A stretch of 62,236 bases of DNA from Fragilaria crotonensis. Its lineage: Eukaryota > Bacillariophyta > Fragilariophyceae > Fragilariales > Fragilariaceae. The notes below the pieces were generated by a model. That model searched no databases, was not told where the DNA came from, and saw only the letters and a list, made by a program, of their open reading frames with translations. Both the position numbers and the translations under genes were made by a program. Numbering within the stretch: the first letter of the stretch is position 1; every line of letters begins with the position of its first letter. The stretch is taken from positions 1 through 62,236 of the forward strand of contig JAKSYS010000356.1 of the NCBI GenBank assembly GCA_022925895.1, written 5' to 3'. Shown in pieces: positions 44,706-56,783 of the stretch.

Positions 44706-47700
44706 TCAATACATAATGTGCCGACAAAGTGCACGTCGCCGATCCGAGGTCAAGACTTTCGTAAACAGATCAGCAAGATTTGTCATTCCATCCTCCTTAC
44801 CGACTCGAAGAATTTTCGCCGCAACTGCCTCACGAATAACGTGGTAATTTATGGCATTGTGCTTCTTGGCCAACATCGACTCTGGGATTGTTGTATTCTT
44901 CACGACGCCGTTATTATCACAAAAAAACATTCGCTGGACCATCGATTGGGACTCCAAACATGCGGAGTTTATACCGCAAAGCCACGATCATATCCTTCGC
45001 CGTTCGTAAAGCAACGAATTCACTACCGAAGTTGGAAGATTCGACGGTATTTTGACGTTTGGAAAACCAGAGGATCGGAGCATTCTGATCGTAAACAAGG
45101 ATCCCCGTATGCGATCGTCGAGTAATAACATTTCCGGCATGATTGGCATCCACGAAACATGAGATACATACACTCTTTCCTTTTGGCTCGGGCATGTTCG
45201 GCGGTAGCTCTTCGCTCACGTCCCCGTAAAAATTGCTCCAGTCTGCATCAGATCGGAATACGCGTTCATCGATAATCGGGGTCTTCGGATCAAAAACAAT
45301 CCGCGCGCCATTTTCATGTTTCTTAAGGTATGCGAATATGTGGTAAACTGCTTAAAGGTGTCGCTTCCGTGGGATTGCCTGATGCTGTGAGATTTGTGAG
45401 ACTTCGACAAAAATGTCAATGCGGCCCAGTTCGATTGCCCATCGCAATATCCCAATGAGTTGTAAGAATCGCGCTGCCAGCTCGTCGTTCAATTCGGGGG
45501 TAATGTCCAATTCGGGTTTATAGCCGCTCGGAAAAGGATTCCGTGCAGTCGTTTTCAACGTCGCCGTTGAGTCGTCTTCCACAATGAGAGCCTCAACAAC
45601 CTTCACGGCATTCTTGACATACGTTTTGCTTCCCATAGACCATTCGAGCTTACCGTTAGGCAATTGTACCTTTTCCATGTTCGCGCACAGATAAATTTCT
45701 GGCTCTTTACCACTTTCTGGTTTCAAGCTTACCCAATTCGTTCATAGTTACCTTTGGGTCTTTCGCGAATATCAAAATGTCATCAACGTAAACGAGGACC
45801 ATGTTATAATGAGTATCAGCACTCCGGATCCACCCATTCGGATCAGCCTTGGTAGACGTAAAATTCAAGTCACGCAGTGTTGCTGCTAAATCCGCTCTCC
45901 ACGCGGCACCGGACGACTTCAACCCGTATAACGCGCGCGTAACGATCAATACTTTACCCTGGTCTGCCCCAGTTTCAAGGCCGCCCTCAAACCAAATCTT
46001 TTCACGACAAGCTGCATTTAAATAAGCGTTCGTAACATCGCCGGCCAAAACATCAAGATCGTTGAGCCTGGCAATCAAAAATGCCAATCTCACGCTGTCT
46101 TGTGAGACGACACTTGAATATGTAAGCGAGCCCGGAGTATCCGTCGTATGTCCACCTGCGACGAACCGTGCCTTGCGCGTGAAATCCATTTTTATATCAA
46201 AAATAATATGGCAACGTATCTCCTGAAATCCAATCAGACCTGGTTCTTTCCCGGTCCGTGCCTGCGTAGGCGTCACTCCATCCATCGGCTTCCATGCAAC
46301 TTTGACTTTGCTCATTGCCTTACCTAATGCCTTGCGCCAGTAGTCAGTACCAGTCTCTTCGTCAATCGCAAGCGCCTCTTCCACGGACTTGGGCAGGCGT
46401 ATACCAAACTTGTGTGTCGTTCTCCAATATCTCTTCACTTTTGCCACAATCCGATTCCTTTTCCGCAAGACAGTGTGAACCCACCAGTTAAATGCCGGCT
46501 CATGAGCAATATTGTTAGTCACAGCATATTCAGCTATTTGTACCGGATACGAATCTTTTATGTCCTTCAACGGTATCCAATCGGATGACCCATCCTTCCA
46601 TGTGACCAGGAGGGACCAACCGCGTGTGGTAACTTTCGGGATCCGGTTGCCATTCCTGCTTGTCACGAAACCGTTCGCTACAGAAATAGCAGAATTGTCC
46701 AGTGATCTCCTGTAGTAATTGAAATTGTCGCCCTTCCGAATCAACTTGTGCGTACATACACTCTGCAATTACGTTGGCGAAGTAGTTCTCGGTAGTGCCG
46801 TCCGTAAATTCAACGACATACCCGAGTATCAAAGAGGGGTTAGTATGGGCACGACCAATTGGCTCACCAGAGGTTCCTTTGGCACGTTTAACGACATGCC
46901 CTTTTCGTTCACTTCCAGTTCCGACATCAAAAATTAATTCGGCATTCAAATACTTATCCGTGATCTCATTGTCCAAGTCGTCGGCCTCCATCGCGTCGGG
47001 CACATTCATGTCGTCGTAATCTTTGTCATTAGTATAGGAAACGCCAATGTTGGTGTATTCGTCCTGTATGTAAAAGTCGTTTGGCTCATGTATTATGAAA
47101 TCTCGATCTGACAAACGTTCCTCAACGGCTTGATCGAAACGTTCAATTTCCAATTTCGTATCCTCATTAACATAGTCGTCCCGGACGACGTGTTGTACTG
47201 TCGTACGAGCGATTATCTTACCGGATTCGAGGAGGAGCCAATAACAGAGGTCGCTGCCGACCCGATGAGCAACTGCGAGCCATCGCGCAAGACGTCGACC
47301 GGAGCCATCGATCTCAATTTTCTTCTGATCGTAAAACCAAACCCTGTCGTAGAATTCGAAATCCAACCATTCGGAGATGTCCGGAGTTTCACCGGTTACC
47401 ATTTCTAAACCCGTCCTCTGATGGGAGCCACGCGGGATTCTGTTGAGAATGTTAGATTCATAAACGAGACCATAATCCCACAATCGAGGGGGAACCTTGC
47501 GTTTGAGCATTCGATTCCGCCAGCGCTTTTTCAACTCGCCGATCTCGCGTTCGGCGGCATAATTTTGGTTCGATCGTCCCACCTCTGAGCGTCTCAGCCG
47601 AATCTTTAGTAGATTTACCTCCTTCATGAAGTCCGTTCTCGGTCCAACGATTTCAGGTGCGCCATCAGAAAGCAACGAGTCGGGAATACCGACATCATCC

Positions 47701-48770
47701 GCAAATTCGGTCAACACGTGAGCAACTTTGGATTTTGATTCCATGGGGTGTACAGTTGTAAATTGCCCATTTGTAACGACCTGCGCGCATACATTACCTT
47801 GGATAGATATTACCTTAGAAAACAGAGTGTCCGTAAACCAGTTGCCGTTAAGGCGTCGACGATTCAGATACAGGTGGTGATCGACACGATACCGCCTATG
47901 TAACGGATGCACTGCAGTGCGAATTCCACGTTGCGTCGTAACTTGTAGTGTCTTTTTCGCCGTGTCAATCCCAATGTTCCATTTGCGGCTCAGGGTCTCG
48001 GCGGTGATACTCGAATGCCGTTTGCTTGAAAATGTTGCGCCTATACCATGTACTGTCCCCGTAGGCGCGTCATTCAGGACTGTGATCGCCTGTGTGTAGA
48101 GAGCAGAAAGACAACGGGGTCAAGTGCACACGAGATAGTGGATAATAGCGTTGCGGACTCCGACAAAACGGTACGTTGTATGGCAGAGGAAACGGTTGCA
48201 GCGTGACGACGGGCGTGTGAGAGTGCGATGCAAGTATGTGCATGTCAGCCGGGTTCCAGATGTTAGAGGTGAGTTCGATAAGAGCAAGATTCTCTAACTC
48301 CCAATCAGTCGGCACTCGGGATTCGAAAATCAAATTTGGTCCTGAAAGGGTGAGAGGGATGAAGAAGTGATCAAGTGTGATTCCAAGGTCTCGATTGGGG
48401 TCCCAGGGGTCATCAAACACCGTGACCATTTGCGCGAATCTGGTGAGGATTAATCAGAGAGCAATGGAGGTCGTTTCCAAACCCAAGGACCTGATCGGCA
48501 ACGAGAACAACAGAGTCGCCGTTCGCTGGGCATGTGTAAGTGGTGGCACATCGCGCGATCGGAATATCCGGTTTGGGAGAGTAATCAGAGGAAAAAGGGG
48601 CAACAGTGCAATATTCGCCGGTGAGTTCGAGCAAACGCCAATTAGGTCCGGCACAAATGGTGTCCGCATGATTATCGATTTCATTGGTGCCAAGTTGCCC
48701 TGGGGTTGTCGGTTGGGAATATAATTGGTGGGTGCCAGCACGTCGCGCGCTCGAGATTACAGGCATGGCG
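44706..48770 (-). pseudogene. Copia pol (PR-INT-RT-RH), frameshifted
   Basis: Protease-like DNHADTICAGPNW lies near 48670-48700, a DxHADT form in place of the usual DSG or DTG. Integrase spans about 47830-47350 (VVTNGQFTTVHPMESKSKV, LLSDGAPEIVGP, NYAAEREIGELKKRWRNRM, WLDFEFYDRVWF). Reverse transcriptase runs 46300-45740 with ALYGLKSSGAAWRADL and the catalytic MVLVYVDDILIF. RNase H has VDANHAGNVITRRSHTG and ESSNFGSEFVALR near 45190-45020, and the end ADLFTKVL near 44750. Several frame changes separate these parts. Confidence 0.85.
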
Positions 48771-49060
48771 GCGCGTCGAGTACTAGCTCCAGCGTGTCAA
48801 GTAGAGTTAGAGTTCGAATTGTTGTATGCGCCACGGCCAAAGCTGCGACCGTTCTGAGATCCGCGCTCAGTGATTTCAGAGACGACGGAATTTCCACCGC
48901 CGGTTGTAGCATTATCATTCGATTCATTGTTGTTGTTGGTAGTGGACACACTGCTTGTAGCCCGATTGGTGGACGTATTGTTGCCAGACCGATTGTCGCC
49001 GCGATTACCTCTGCCGCCATCCACCTTCTCGGAGTTGTAACACGTAGGATCTCATGGTGC

Positions 49061-50377
49061 CTAGACGTTCCCATTCGTCGGCAGAAAAGTTGCGGTGCAG
49101 GTCTGAGATGTCCACATTATTCGCAAATGTACGGCGATACTCACCACGTCCACGTCCGCTTCCACGATTGTCACGACCACGGCCATTATGCCGACCACTC
49201 GCTGTCCCGAGCGTCCGCCTGTCCGGGCACGACCGCGTCCACCAGTGGAGTCCGTGGCACTAACGTAGCGTCGCTTGTTACCGGCGGAGTTTCGGTTTGC
49301 GTAATCCAGTTGTGCAGATGCATGGAGGTTCGCAACAAGACCGGACATAAAATTCACAGCACCGTCAAAATCCGATCGATAGCTCTGAAAGATGTTGATC
49401 TTGGCGGAGGTAATACTTGTATCGGATGAACGAATACCCCGCATCAAACAATCAACCTGCTGTTGCTTACCGGTTAATGCCTCACTTTTGTCCTTACTCA
49501 AGATATAGAAATTCTCCTTCAACTTCGTAATGTAACGTTCGAACGGGAATACCTTTTCGTCTTTGTAGTGAAGGCGAGAGATTTCTTCCTTGGCCCTTTC
49601 CACCCGCTTGTTCAACTCACCTGTACCGTCATAATGCGCCACCAAGGCAAGCCAAGCCTGCCTGCCATTGGAAGTTCTGTAATATGATTGAATCCAAGTC
49701 CAAGCGTCGGTTTTGATGCAAGCTGACTTCAACAAGGTATACACAAGTTTGTTGTCCCGCTAAAAGTTCTCACCGGTAAGGGGAATTTGGTAACGTCTCT
49801 GTTCATCGTCATTCAGCGGTTTGTAATCGTCATCAATTTCGGGTCTAACAACATAGTCAATCGGGAATTTTGCTGCGCCTATCGTGGCGCTCAGCTTGTT
49901 GACAAAGGCAATCTGCCAATTGTCCCAAGCGAAGTCTGTTTGGCACTTCCCAGGGTCGATTAAATCAACATCAATCTTACCATAGTTATACTCGGACTCC
50001 TTCCGGTCCATGGCACGCGCCATTTCTTCCACAGTCCACCTGTCAGGGTCAATCTCGATCCCGCGGTTGGTGTTATCCTTCACCCAGTATACCAGCGCCT
50101 GCAGCCTCTTGTTGATCTGCATAGTACCAAGGATGACCCTGCCAGTAGCAACACTGGATCTTGCAGCCATACGTTTAGCCATTTCCGTAACATCCGTGTC
50201 ACCGCTCATGGAACCAAACGCTTCAATCGTATCAAGGCCTTCAATGTTTAAAAACGTTAAACGGTTTGCATTGTTCGCGATACCGCAAATTTGAAGTACA
50301 CGGTGAACCGGGTTCTCTTCAGCAACATGGACTTCGGGAATCGGTGGGGGAAACTCCGGTTCAGGTTCAGCGTCCAT
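49061..50377 (-). pseudogene. Copia gag
   Basis: The frame from 50377 encodes an acidic Pro-rich start (MDAEPEPEFPPPIPEVHV) and a helical domain with WTVEEMARAMDRKESEYNYG and DFAWDNWQIAFVNKLSATI. A stop at 49760 separates it from the next frame (49744-49061) with SYYRTSNGRQAWLALVAHYDG and the Gly/Arg-rich GGRGRARTGGRSGQ. This is the diatom Copia gag layout; I see no clear zinc knuckle. The first part may be intact, the second continues in a shifted frame. Confidence 0.75.
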
Positions 50378-50790
50378 CTGTACGGCAATCGCTGATAAGT
50401 GAGTGCAACTGGGCTATGTTCGTATCCGGCCCACGCTACTACGAGCGGGTTGTGAGGTGGGTCACAGTCCGGGCGCCGGTACGGGGTGATCAGTCCCGAC
50501 CTCAGCAATTAAAGTGCATCACGGTGACCATTAACCACGGTCAATTATAAAACGTGAGCAGTTGATACCGGTCGTTGTCGCCCACCATTGTGGCCAAAAG
50601 ATATTCACGAGCAACGATTACCGAGTATCACGTTTTTCCGTTACGTGCCGCAGTGCGTAGGTGATATACGAGCCTCAGCATAGGTTTTACCACATCCCTA
50701 GATCTACAAGGCGGTTGCATAACTTTCGCTCATTCGTTTTCCCTTTAACGTTGTTCGTCTATTCCGTAACCTATTTGGGTCTGATAAACT

Positions 50791-50920
50791 GTTCAAATCC
50801 GTACGTAACGGAGGATTCTTACCAGCAGTAGTAAAACGATAACCGATAAAATTGTGATCCTACTCATTCTTACGCGTATGCGTACTGGTAATTATCGTAC
50901 CGTACCGTCAATACTTGAAC
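50791..50920 (-). repeat. 5' LTR of the Copia element
   Basis: 130 bp, lacking the ~36-bp segment in the other copy. For an element on the minus strand this is the upstream LTR, next to gag. Confidence 0.8.
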
Positions 50921-51635
50921 CTTTGAACGCCTTCCTATGGTGTTGCATATTTCGGAGCATGAAATCCTTATACGTACGTAGTACATAGTAAAAAAGTTTG
51001 CCTACGTCATAGTAGTACGCAAAACGTTTCGCGAAAGATGTATGCATAGTCCCGTTTGTTTTGTTTTACACATTTTGTTTCGATATACAAATAAGCTCAG
51101 AGCACACTCGGATGTCGTCTAAAGGGCAAATTGTTGAAGGTACTCGTAGTTACGGTAGAAAGTTCGTCAACGGAAGGCAGAAGCTCTTGCAAATGCGTAT
51201 CGGGAATCTACGAATCTACCCAGGTGGACGTGCCTTACCAGTTCCAGAGTCCAGAGAGACGTTTAATTCGGGCGGGGGGGAAATGAGAAGAAACATAGGA
51301 AGTATTGTATGTCTTATGTCTATGTCGTTGTACATAAATGTGATAAAATGGGGGTTCATGAAGGGTCATTCATACCCACTACTTATTATGCATACAGCCA
51401 TACAAGACGGAGGCACATACAGTGTATATGATACACACCGTGTGGACATACGAGAAATACAAATCGACGATGATTATTCTTGATGTCATACGCATTTAGG
51501 AGATGAGACTCGGTCATGCCTCTATGTGTTAACTTCATATAAGGAAAAATTTGCAGAAGGGTTGGAAGTTTCGCAGCAATATACGAATTCTTCTTTTTAT
51601 GCGCACTATTTCATCCCCTTGATTTGAGGCAGATC
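50921..51635. other. Spacer upstream of the secreted SET gene
   Basis: A 140-residue open frame at 51061-51483 has no recognisable domain and lies in mixed-composition DNA. I do not call it a gene. Confidence 0.45.
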
Positions 51636-53590
51636 ATGCTCGAGTTGCAACGCCACCTCGCGCTCCTGCTTGCGCTGCTGTCCCACGTTCACAGTTCTGA
51701 TTGGAGGTGGAGCCTCCACTGTAGCGCCACCGATGGAAATTGTGCATCAGCAAAAAATGAGGAAATTCTTGGTCGAGCGACAAATGATAGTAGCAACGAT
51801 CCAACATCATGCGGAATTTGGTTTGCCAAAAGCACTATTCCGAATTCAGGACTGGGGATGTACGCAGGACGAAGCTTTAATGAGGGAGAGGATATGATGG
51901 CATCAGGAGATATTTTGATCCCTATCGTTGACTTGGAAATGCATCAGGGAGATGATTGGTTTTTTGTGTTGGACACGTATTCCTGGGGAATTCGAGGGCG
52001 CGAGAATGACGGCTTAAATGAAGTGCATTTTCTTTCTCCGGGCTTCGGAGCTGCGGCGAACAGCTTTCTAGACTTACATAATGTTGAAGAACTGAAGATC
52101 GATCACTCGCTTGTGGGGGTGCATCGTAGCAAGGATCCAGGAGCCGGTGCATTCACTCCCTATCATAATCGCAGATCCATTGCGAAAGTGCCCATACCGG
52201 CAGGCCAAGAACTATTCACGCATAGTAAGTTCGGGAGAATTTTTCTGATTGCTCTAATCGTAAAACGCAATCTGTGCTCTGAATCTCTCGACTCACATTC
52301 GGTCGCCTTGCGTTTTAGTCGGTGATTTCTGGTTCCATCAACGCGCGCATAACCTAGGCCCAATCCCGACCACTGGCGATCTCCCCAAGGCCAATGCTTT
52401 ATTAACAAAATGGGATACTTTGCGTCGACAACATGAGGGAAGGTATGATGCTGCTCTCAAGGATTTGTGGGAAACCTTTGTTTGGACGTCGCCGTACAGC
52501 GACACCTCCAGACAATTCTTCGCCTTGCCCAAGAATTGGGAGGAGACGGAGCAAGTCCTACAGATGGGTTTGGTCAATTTCCGCAAGCAGCAATCGACAC
52601 GCTCTCTTGAATGGCTTCAAGAGCATGGTATATGTGCTGACAATTTACGAGAGGGTGTCTCCGAGATTCCTCAGGCTGGACGCGGTGCATTTGCGACCAG
52701 GTTTCTGAAACGAGGGGCCATCGTCGCGCCCTTGCCACTCATTCATGTTCCGAGCCGCGAGCGGCTAGAGATGTTTCAACCCGACTTTTCAGTTGAAAAT
52801 GTTGTCAACAAGACCAAAGCTGTAGGGCAGCAGTTGCTCGTCAACTACTGCTTTGGACATCGGCATTCCACGATGCTGCTGTGTCCGTACGGCCTCCTGA
52901 CGGGTCTTATCAATCATGCTAGGACACCCAACGTGAAGTTACAATGGTCTGACTCCAGGCGAAGTTCACATGCTCCCGAATGGCTCAACAAGACCATCGA
53001 GGAATTCGCCAAACATAAGTTTGCTGTCTTGTCCATGGAGTTGGTGGCCCTCCGTGACATTGAGCCAGATGAGGAAGTCGTCCTGGATTATGGCGAGGAG
53101 TGGGAAGCAGCTTGGGACGCGCACGTTGCATCGTGGAGTCCAGTTGAAGGAGCAGCGTCGTATGTTTCATCGTCCGAACTCAACGAGGGCAACGAGACAA
53201 GGATACTCCGAGCCGATTATCAACAATTCTCAAAGCCATATCCAAAAACTGTGCATATCCGATTTGATTTGGCTTTCGCGAAAGAAAACTGGAAGGCAGA
53301 TTGGGAAAGTGGAGCACTTCTGAATCACACACTGGCATGGGATGCTGATGTGGCGCAGTGTACTGTTTTGAGTGTCCGCCGCGACAACGACGGCAACACT
53401 TTACAACACTGTGTACTGGACGGACGAACCGAGAAAGAGCGGGAAGGCCCGGGGAGTCCCTCGCGAGGCCTTCGTGTTCAGAGATAATCCGTACACGGCA
53501 GATTACCTTCAGCATAACGTATTTCGCCATGACATTCGCATACCAGATGAGATGTTCCCCGACGCATGGAAAAATCAGTTGACGCGGTAA
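51636..53590 (+). CDS. Secreted double-SET-domain protein (late frameshift)
   Basis: The first ATG is 51636, giving the signal peptide LELQRHLALLLALLSHVHSS. Exon 1 (51636-52224) carries a first SET-like half (GIWFAKSTIPNSGLGMYAGR, LMDLHNVEE-like LDLHNVEELKIDHSL, IPAGQELFTH). A 94-nt GTAAGT...TTTTAG intron (52225-52318) restores ELFTHIGDFWFHQR. Exon 2 has QAGRGAFATRFLKRGAIVAP, LLVNYCFGHRHSTMLLCP, LINHARTPN, SMELVALRDIEPDEEVVLDY and GEEWEAAWDAHVASW. Near 53401 it lacks two bases (CT) that the copy at 58530 has, so the frame ends at 53487, while the shifted frame continues the family end FRHDIRIPDEMFPDAWKNQ to 53590. The secretory location is odd for a lysine methyltransferase. Substrate unknown. 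Confidence 0.8.
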
Positions 53591-53689
53591 ACAATTCCTG
53601 CCTCTATTTCTTGCCCATTTAGTGATTTCTACGAGCATTCGATGATCAGACTGCATATTTTTGTACAAACGAACGATGTAATCAATTAT

Positions 53690-54090
53690 GTAACTGAATG
53701 CCAACCGATGGTCTTAACATTCTTGTTGATCCCTCTAATTGAGAGTGAGTTTCTGCAACCTTATTTCCCAGTCCACAAGAGCAGAAACCTCTGGTTTACG
53801 GAGGACGAAGACCTTCACAACAGCGTGTTATTCCAACTCCATGGTTGCACCATTCGAAACTGCCACGGGGCTTGAGGACTCGTTGGCGCCCGTGGTGACG
53901 ACGCACTCAATCATGCCGTCACCTTTCATGCTGTCGTCTTTCGATGCCCAGCCAGTGTCAACGGTAACTAGTTTCTGGTGCCGCCTGCCGCCTCACAGAG
54001 ACCAGAGCAATGGTCGGTGCCGTCGTACATTGCTCCACAACATTTTTGACAAAGAATTTCCACGTCCACTACGAAGCAAATTCTTGTCGG
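53690..54090 (-). pseudogene. GH31 alpha-glucosidase 3'-end fragment
   Basis: Directly downstream of the SET gene and convergent to it. The DNA aligns by eye with 58830-59200, the C-terminal end of the GH31 gene, and with 130-450 at the window start. The homology stops near 54090, so only the last ~130 codons remain and no frame is intact. It marks an incomplete duplicate of the SET/GH31 pair. Confidence 0.75.
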
Positions 54091-54270
54091 TTTAATGTCC
54101 ATTCGGCGAACATCAAATTCAATTAAGTCCGGGGGCTCCTGGAGTTACGTTCACACGAACCTGCCTCGTCCTCCCTGCAACGTGCCGGTTCGTCCTACGT
54201 CCTACTACATTGAGTATTCCGAGGATGTCCTCCAACCTCCAACCCACGTTGGACGAACACTCGCAGCATC

Positions 54271-54304
54271 CCACCTGCCACCTGCCACCTGCCACCTGCC
54301 ACCT
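54271..54304. repeat. CCACCTG heptamer array
   Basis: Four perfect CCACCTG units and a partial fifth (CCACCT). Confidence 0.95.
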
Positions 54305-54544
54305 ACTCGAGTACCAATAGTGCGTTTTACATCTACTGTACTATCATACTGTAGAGAGAGCGTAGCGCTGTGAGATTGACATTATGTAAATAATAAGATT
54401 GTCTTGTGTCCCATAAGATAAAAAATTCCACAGACATGAAGAACCGGACGAAATAGATGGAGACAACGATGGCGTACATGTATACGGAACGCTGTGTACC
54501 AGTACCGTGCAAGCCCCGGCCAGACGTCTTTATCAATAATATTC

Positions 54545-54790
54545 ATACCTGAAATTCGGCTCCCATGGGCCGTTTACGCATGGGCCGTTTCCGTCCGTAC
54601 AAAAATATCCATACCTGAGATTGGGCTCGGATGCACAATAAATATCCATACCTGAAATTGGGCTCCCATGGGCCGTTTCAGTCCGCCCCGGATGTACGTC
54701 CGGACATCAAAAAATGCATACAGTACAGTACGTACCTGCAATTGAGCTCCCACGGACGTTTCCGTCCGCCCCGGATGTACGTATCCGGAC
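54545..54790. repeat. Imperfect long tandem repeats
   Basis: Units containing ATACCTGAAATTGGGCTC, CCATGGGCCGTTTC and CGTCCGCCCCGGATGTACGT recur three to four times with changes. No coding role is apparent. Confidence 0.75.
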
Positions 54791-55261
54791 CAAATCTTGG
54801 CGTAGCCAGCACTGAGCACGGGCTGTTTGGCGTAGCCCGTATACCGATTGCCGCGCGGCCAACGGCCGCCCGTCAGACTGGTATGCTAAAATTCAGTCTG
54901 TTCCCTCCCGAGCTCGAAGATTTTTTTGAAACATGTTTTCCCAGTTTTGCTCTTGATGAGTCCGCACTCCGCACTCTGCACAGTCATATTGTCATTTCTC
55001 AGCAGCCAACAAAATGATATCCTCCCGTTCACTGTTCCACATCGCCGCCGGTTGCGCGGGATCCAGTGCCGCACTGCTATTGTCGTACCATCGTCTCCGA
55101 CGTGACCGATGGGTCACATTTCGACGCCATCCTTGGTCTTCCGTACGATATGTATATCAATCTCTCGCCATTTATCAGTTGGCATGGCGCGTCGACCGAA
55201 TCCACAGTCGGTTGGTACCTCCCGTGGACGCCATGGCCGTTATGGAGGGAGGAAATCTTAA

Positions 55262-56157
55262 GTGCCATTTTGGCAAGTGGGCCCGATACTTTTCAGTCAA
55301 AGCCGTCGAATCGGGCACAAATCCATTCTCTCATGGACTGTGTTTCCGATCTTGTCCAGCATGTTCGCCGAACCGGGTGACGCCGATATTGCTGGACCTA
55401 GGGGCAGCAAAGCGCTCTTCACAAGGGCAATCTACGAGGCGCTAGGTCGTCAAGTTTCGGCTGTTGCGATGGACCTGAGAGGACCGAAAGTGAGGGATCA
55501 TTTCTATGACCCACCTGTTCGCATTGACGATGGTCATGATATGCGTAGTGCTGACGCATCTCCAGGAGAAGATAATGATCCAAGATCATTCACTCGCGTA
55601 GTAGCAGATGTGCATCGCTTGTCACCAGATGGGTGGTTGCCACAGGATGGCGGTCGCCAACCAGGAAGCATCGTTGCCATGACGAAACACTTGTGCGGTG
55701 GTGCAACAGACGGCAGCATAAGGGCACTTTGCAATCCCCTGACCGAATTGGTTGGTGCATGCTGCCTCGCCCCATGTTGCCATCAGAAGATACGCAAGTC
55801 ACAGTATTGCAATGTTGCATTTTGGAATCTAAAGGCTTCTGTCAGACTCATGTCGGATTACGAGGAAATTTGGAGGATTCGGATTTTCGAACGTTTGGTA
55901 TGCTGATAAGCATGTCCAAATCTGATGATTTAAAGAAGTGGGAGTACAAAAAATCGACATTATTAAAGTTGCTTGGCATTCCGCGAGCGCGTCAGCTTGG
56001 TGTCAAAGTCAGGCGAATTCTGGAGGAGGGGCGGATCGAATACCTTAAAGCACATGGTTTCGAAGCACATTTAGTACGATACTGCGATGACACTGTTACC
56101 TTTGACAATCTGGCAATAATAGCAACAAGAATCACCAGTGGGGAAACGCTAAGATAA
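55262..56157 (+). pseudogene. TRM13: tRNA 2'-O-methyltransferase TRM13, broken
   Basis: TRM13 methylates the ribose at position 4 of certain tRNAs. The family motif MTKHLCGGATDGSIRALC is clear near 55680-55730, followed by CCLAPCCHQKIRKSQYCN and, after a frame change, ESKGFCQTHVGLRGNLEDSD, KKWEYKKSTLLKLLGIPRAR, RILEEGRIEYLKAHGFEAHL and VRYCDDTVTFDNLAIIATR to the stop at 56157. The change near 55820 is explained by one missing T in a four-T run (AFLESKGF expected). The SAM loop region (GPRGSKALFTRAIYEALGR) looks degenerate, and the N-terminal zinc fingers of full-length TRM13 are not seen. Probably an inactive or mis-sequenced partial copy. Confidence 0.78.
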
Positions 56158-56783
56158 GAAGCGCAGTAGAACTTTGGTATTTGGTGGTCATGGTGGTTGC
56201 AGTCGTTGCTTGGCTTCAGGAATTCACACTGTACACTTCGTCGAAGAAACGCTGAGTCTCGGTTTTTTATCAGGAAGTTAAGCTAGTAGTACTTCGGCTA
56301 CTCTCCTTCGCCGCCCCTGTTTTTCATTTTTATGACGGGTGGATGGAAGGTGAGCAGTGAGCAGAGGCCTTTCGAGGTTTTAGCAGCTCCGTGTTAAGTG
56401 TTATGCGCTCCCTTATGCATACATCAGTGCAAGCGTGTCAAGTTTCAATGTGTGTGTCGCATCGAAATGGACACGTGGACCTGACTACATGTACCAGGAA
56501 ATTTGTCCTGGAGGTGAGATGTATGATAACAGTAGATGCAACACGTCAATTGAGTAGACATATCCGGATGGCCAGTTGAAATAAGTTTTGTTTATCGAGT
56601 CGTGGACAAAAAAGATCTTGAGGTTCACGAGATATGCGTGATACACATACGAGACTCGTGCCTGTAAAGAGCGTCAAACGTCAAAACACATATATCGTGG
56701 TGTAGATATCAAAGTTGCTTGCAACTGACAGCTGACATCCAAGTGAATTCGACTGTGCACTTTTTCGTCTGCTTGGTCTGATC
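56158..56783. other. Spacer upstream of the second SET copy
   Basis: No gene or defined site recognised. Should include the promoter region of the adjacent SET copy if that is expressed. Confidence 0.5.

Larger units (their letters stand above)
44399..50920 (-). mobile_element. Ty1/Copia LTR retrotransposon (diatom type), degenerate
   Basis: A 6.5-kb element with short terminal repeats at 44399-44564 and 50791-50920, both bounded by GTTCAA...TTGAAC. Coding is on the minus strand in the order gag, protease, integrase, reverse transcriptase, RNase H, which defines Copia. Just inside the right LTR the minus strand has TATCAGA, a weak resemblance to an initiator-Met primer site. The five bases outside the two ends (CCTTC and CTTTG) do not match, so no clear target duplication is left. 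The two LTRs differ by a 36-bp segment plus a few bases, and pol is frameshifted, so the copy is older than the Gypsy element. Confidence 0.88.
54091..55261. other. Repeat-bearing spacer
   Basis: No gene recognised. Holds a heptamer array (54271-54304) and longer imperfect repeats (54545-54790). The part from about 55014 may be the decayed 5' portion of the TRM13 gene. Confidence 0.45.

Noticed and set aside
51061-51483. 140-residue plus-strand open frame upstream of the SET gene
   Set aside because: No recognisable domain, erratic composition and no paralogue in front of the other SET copy, so it is probably chance.
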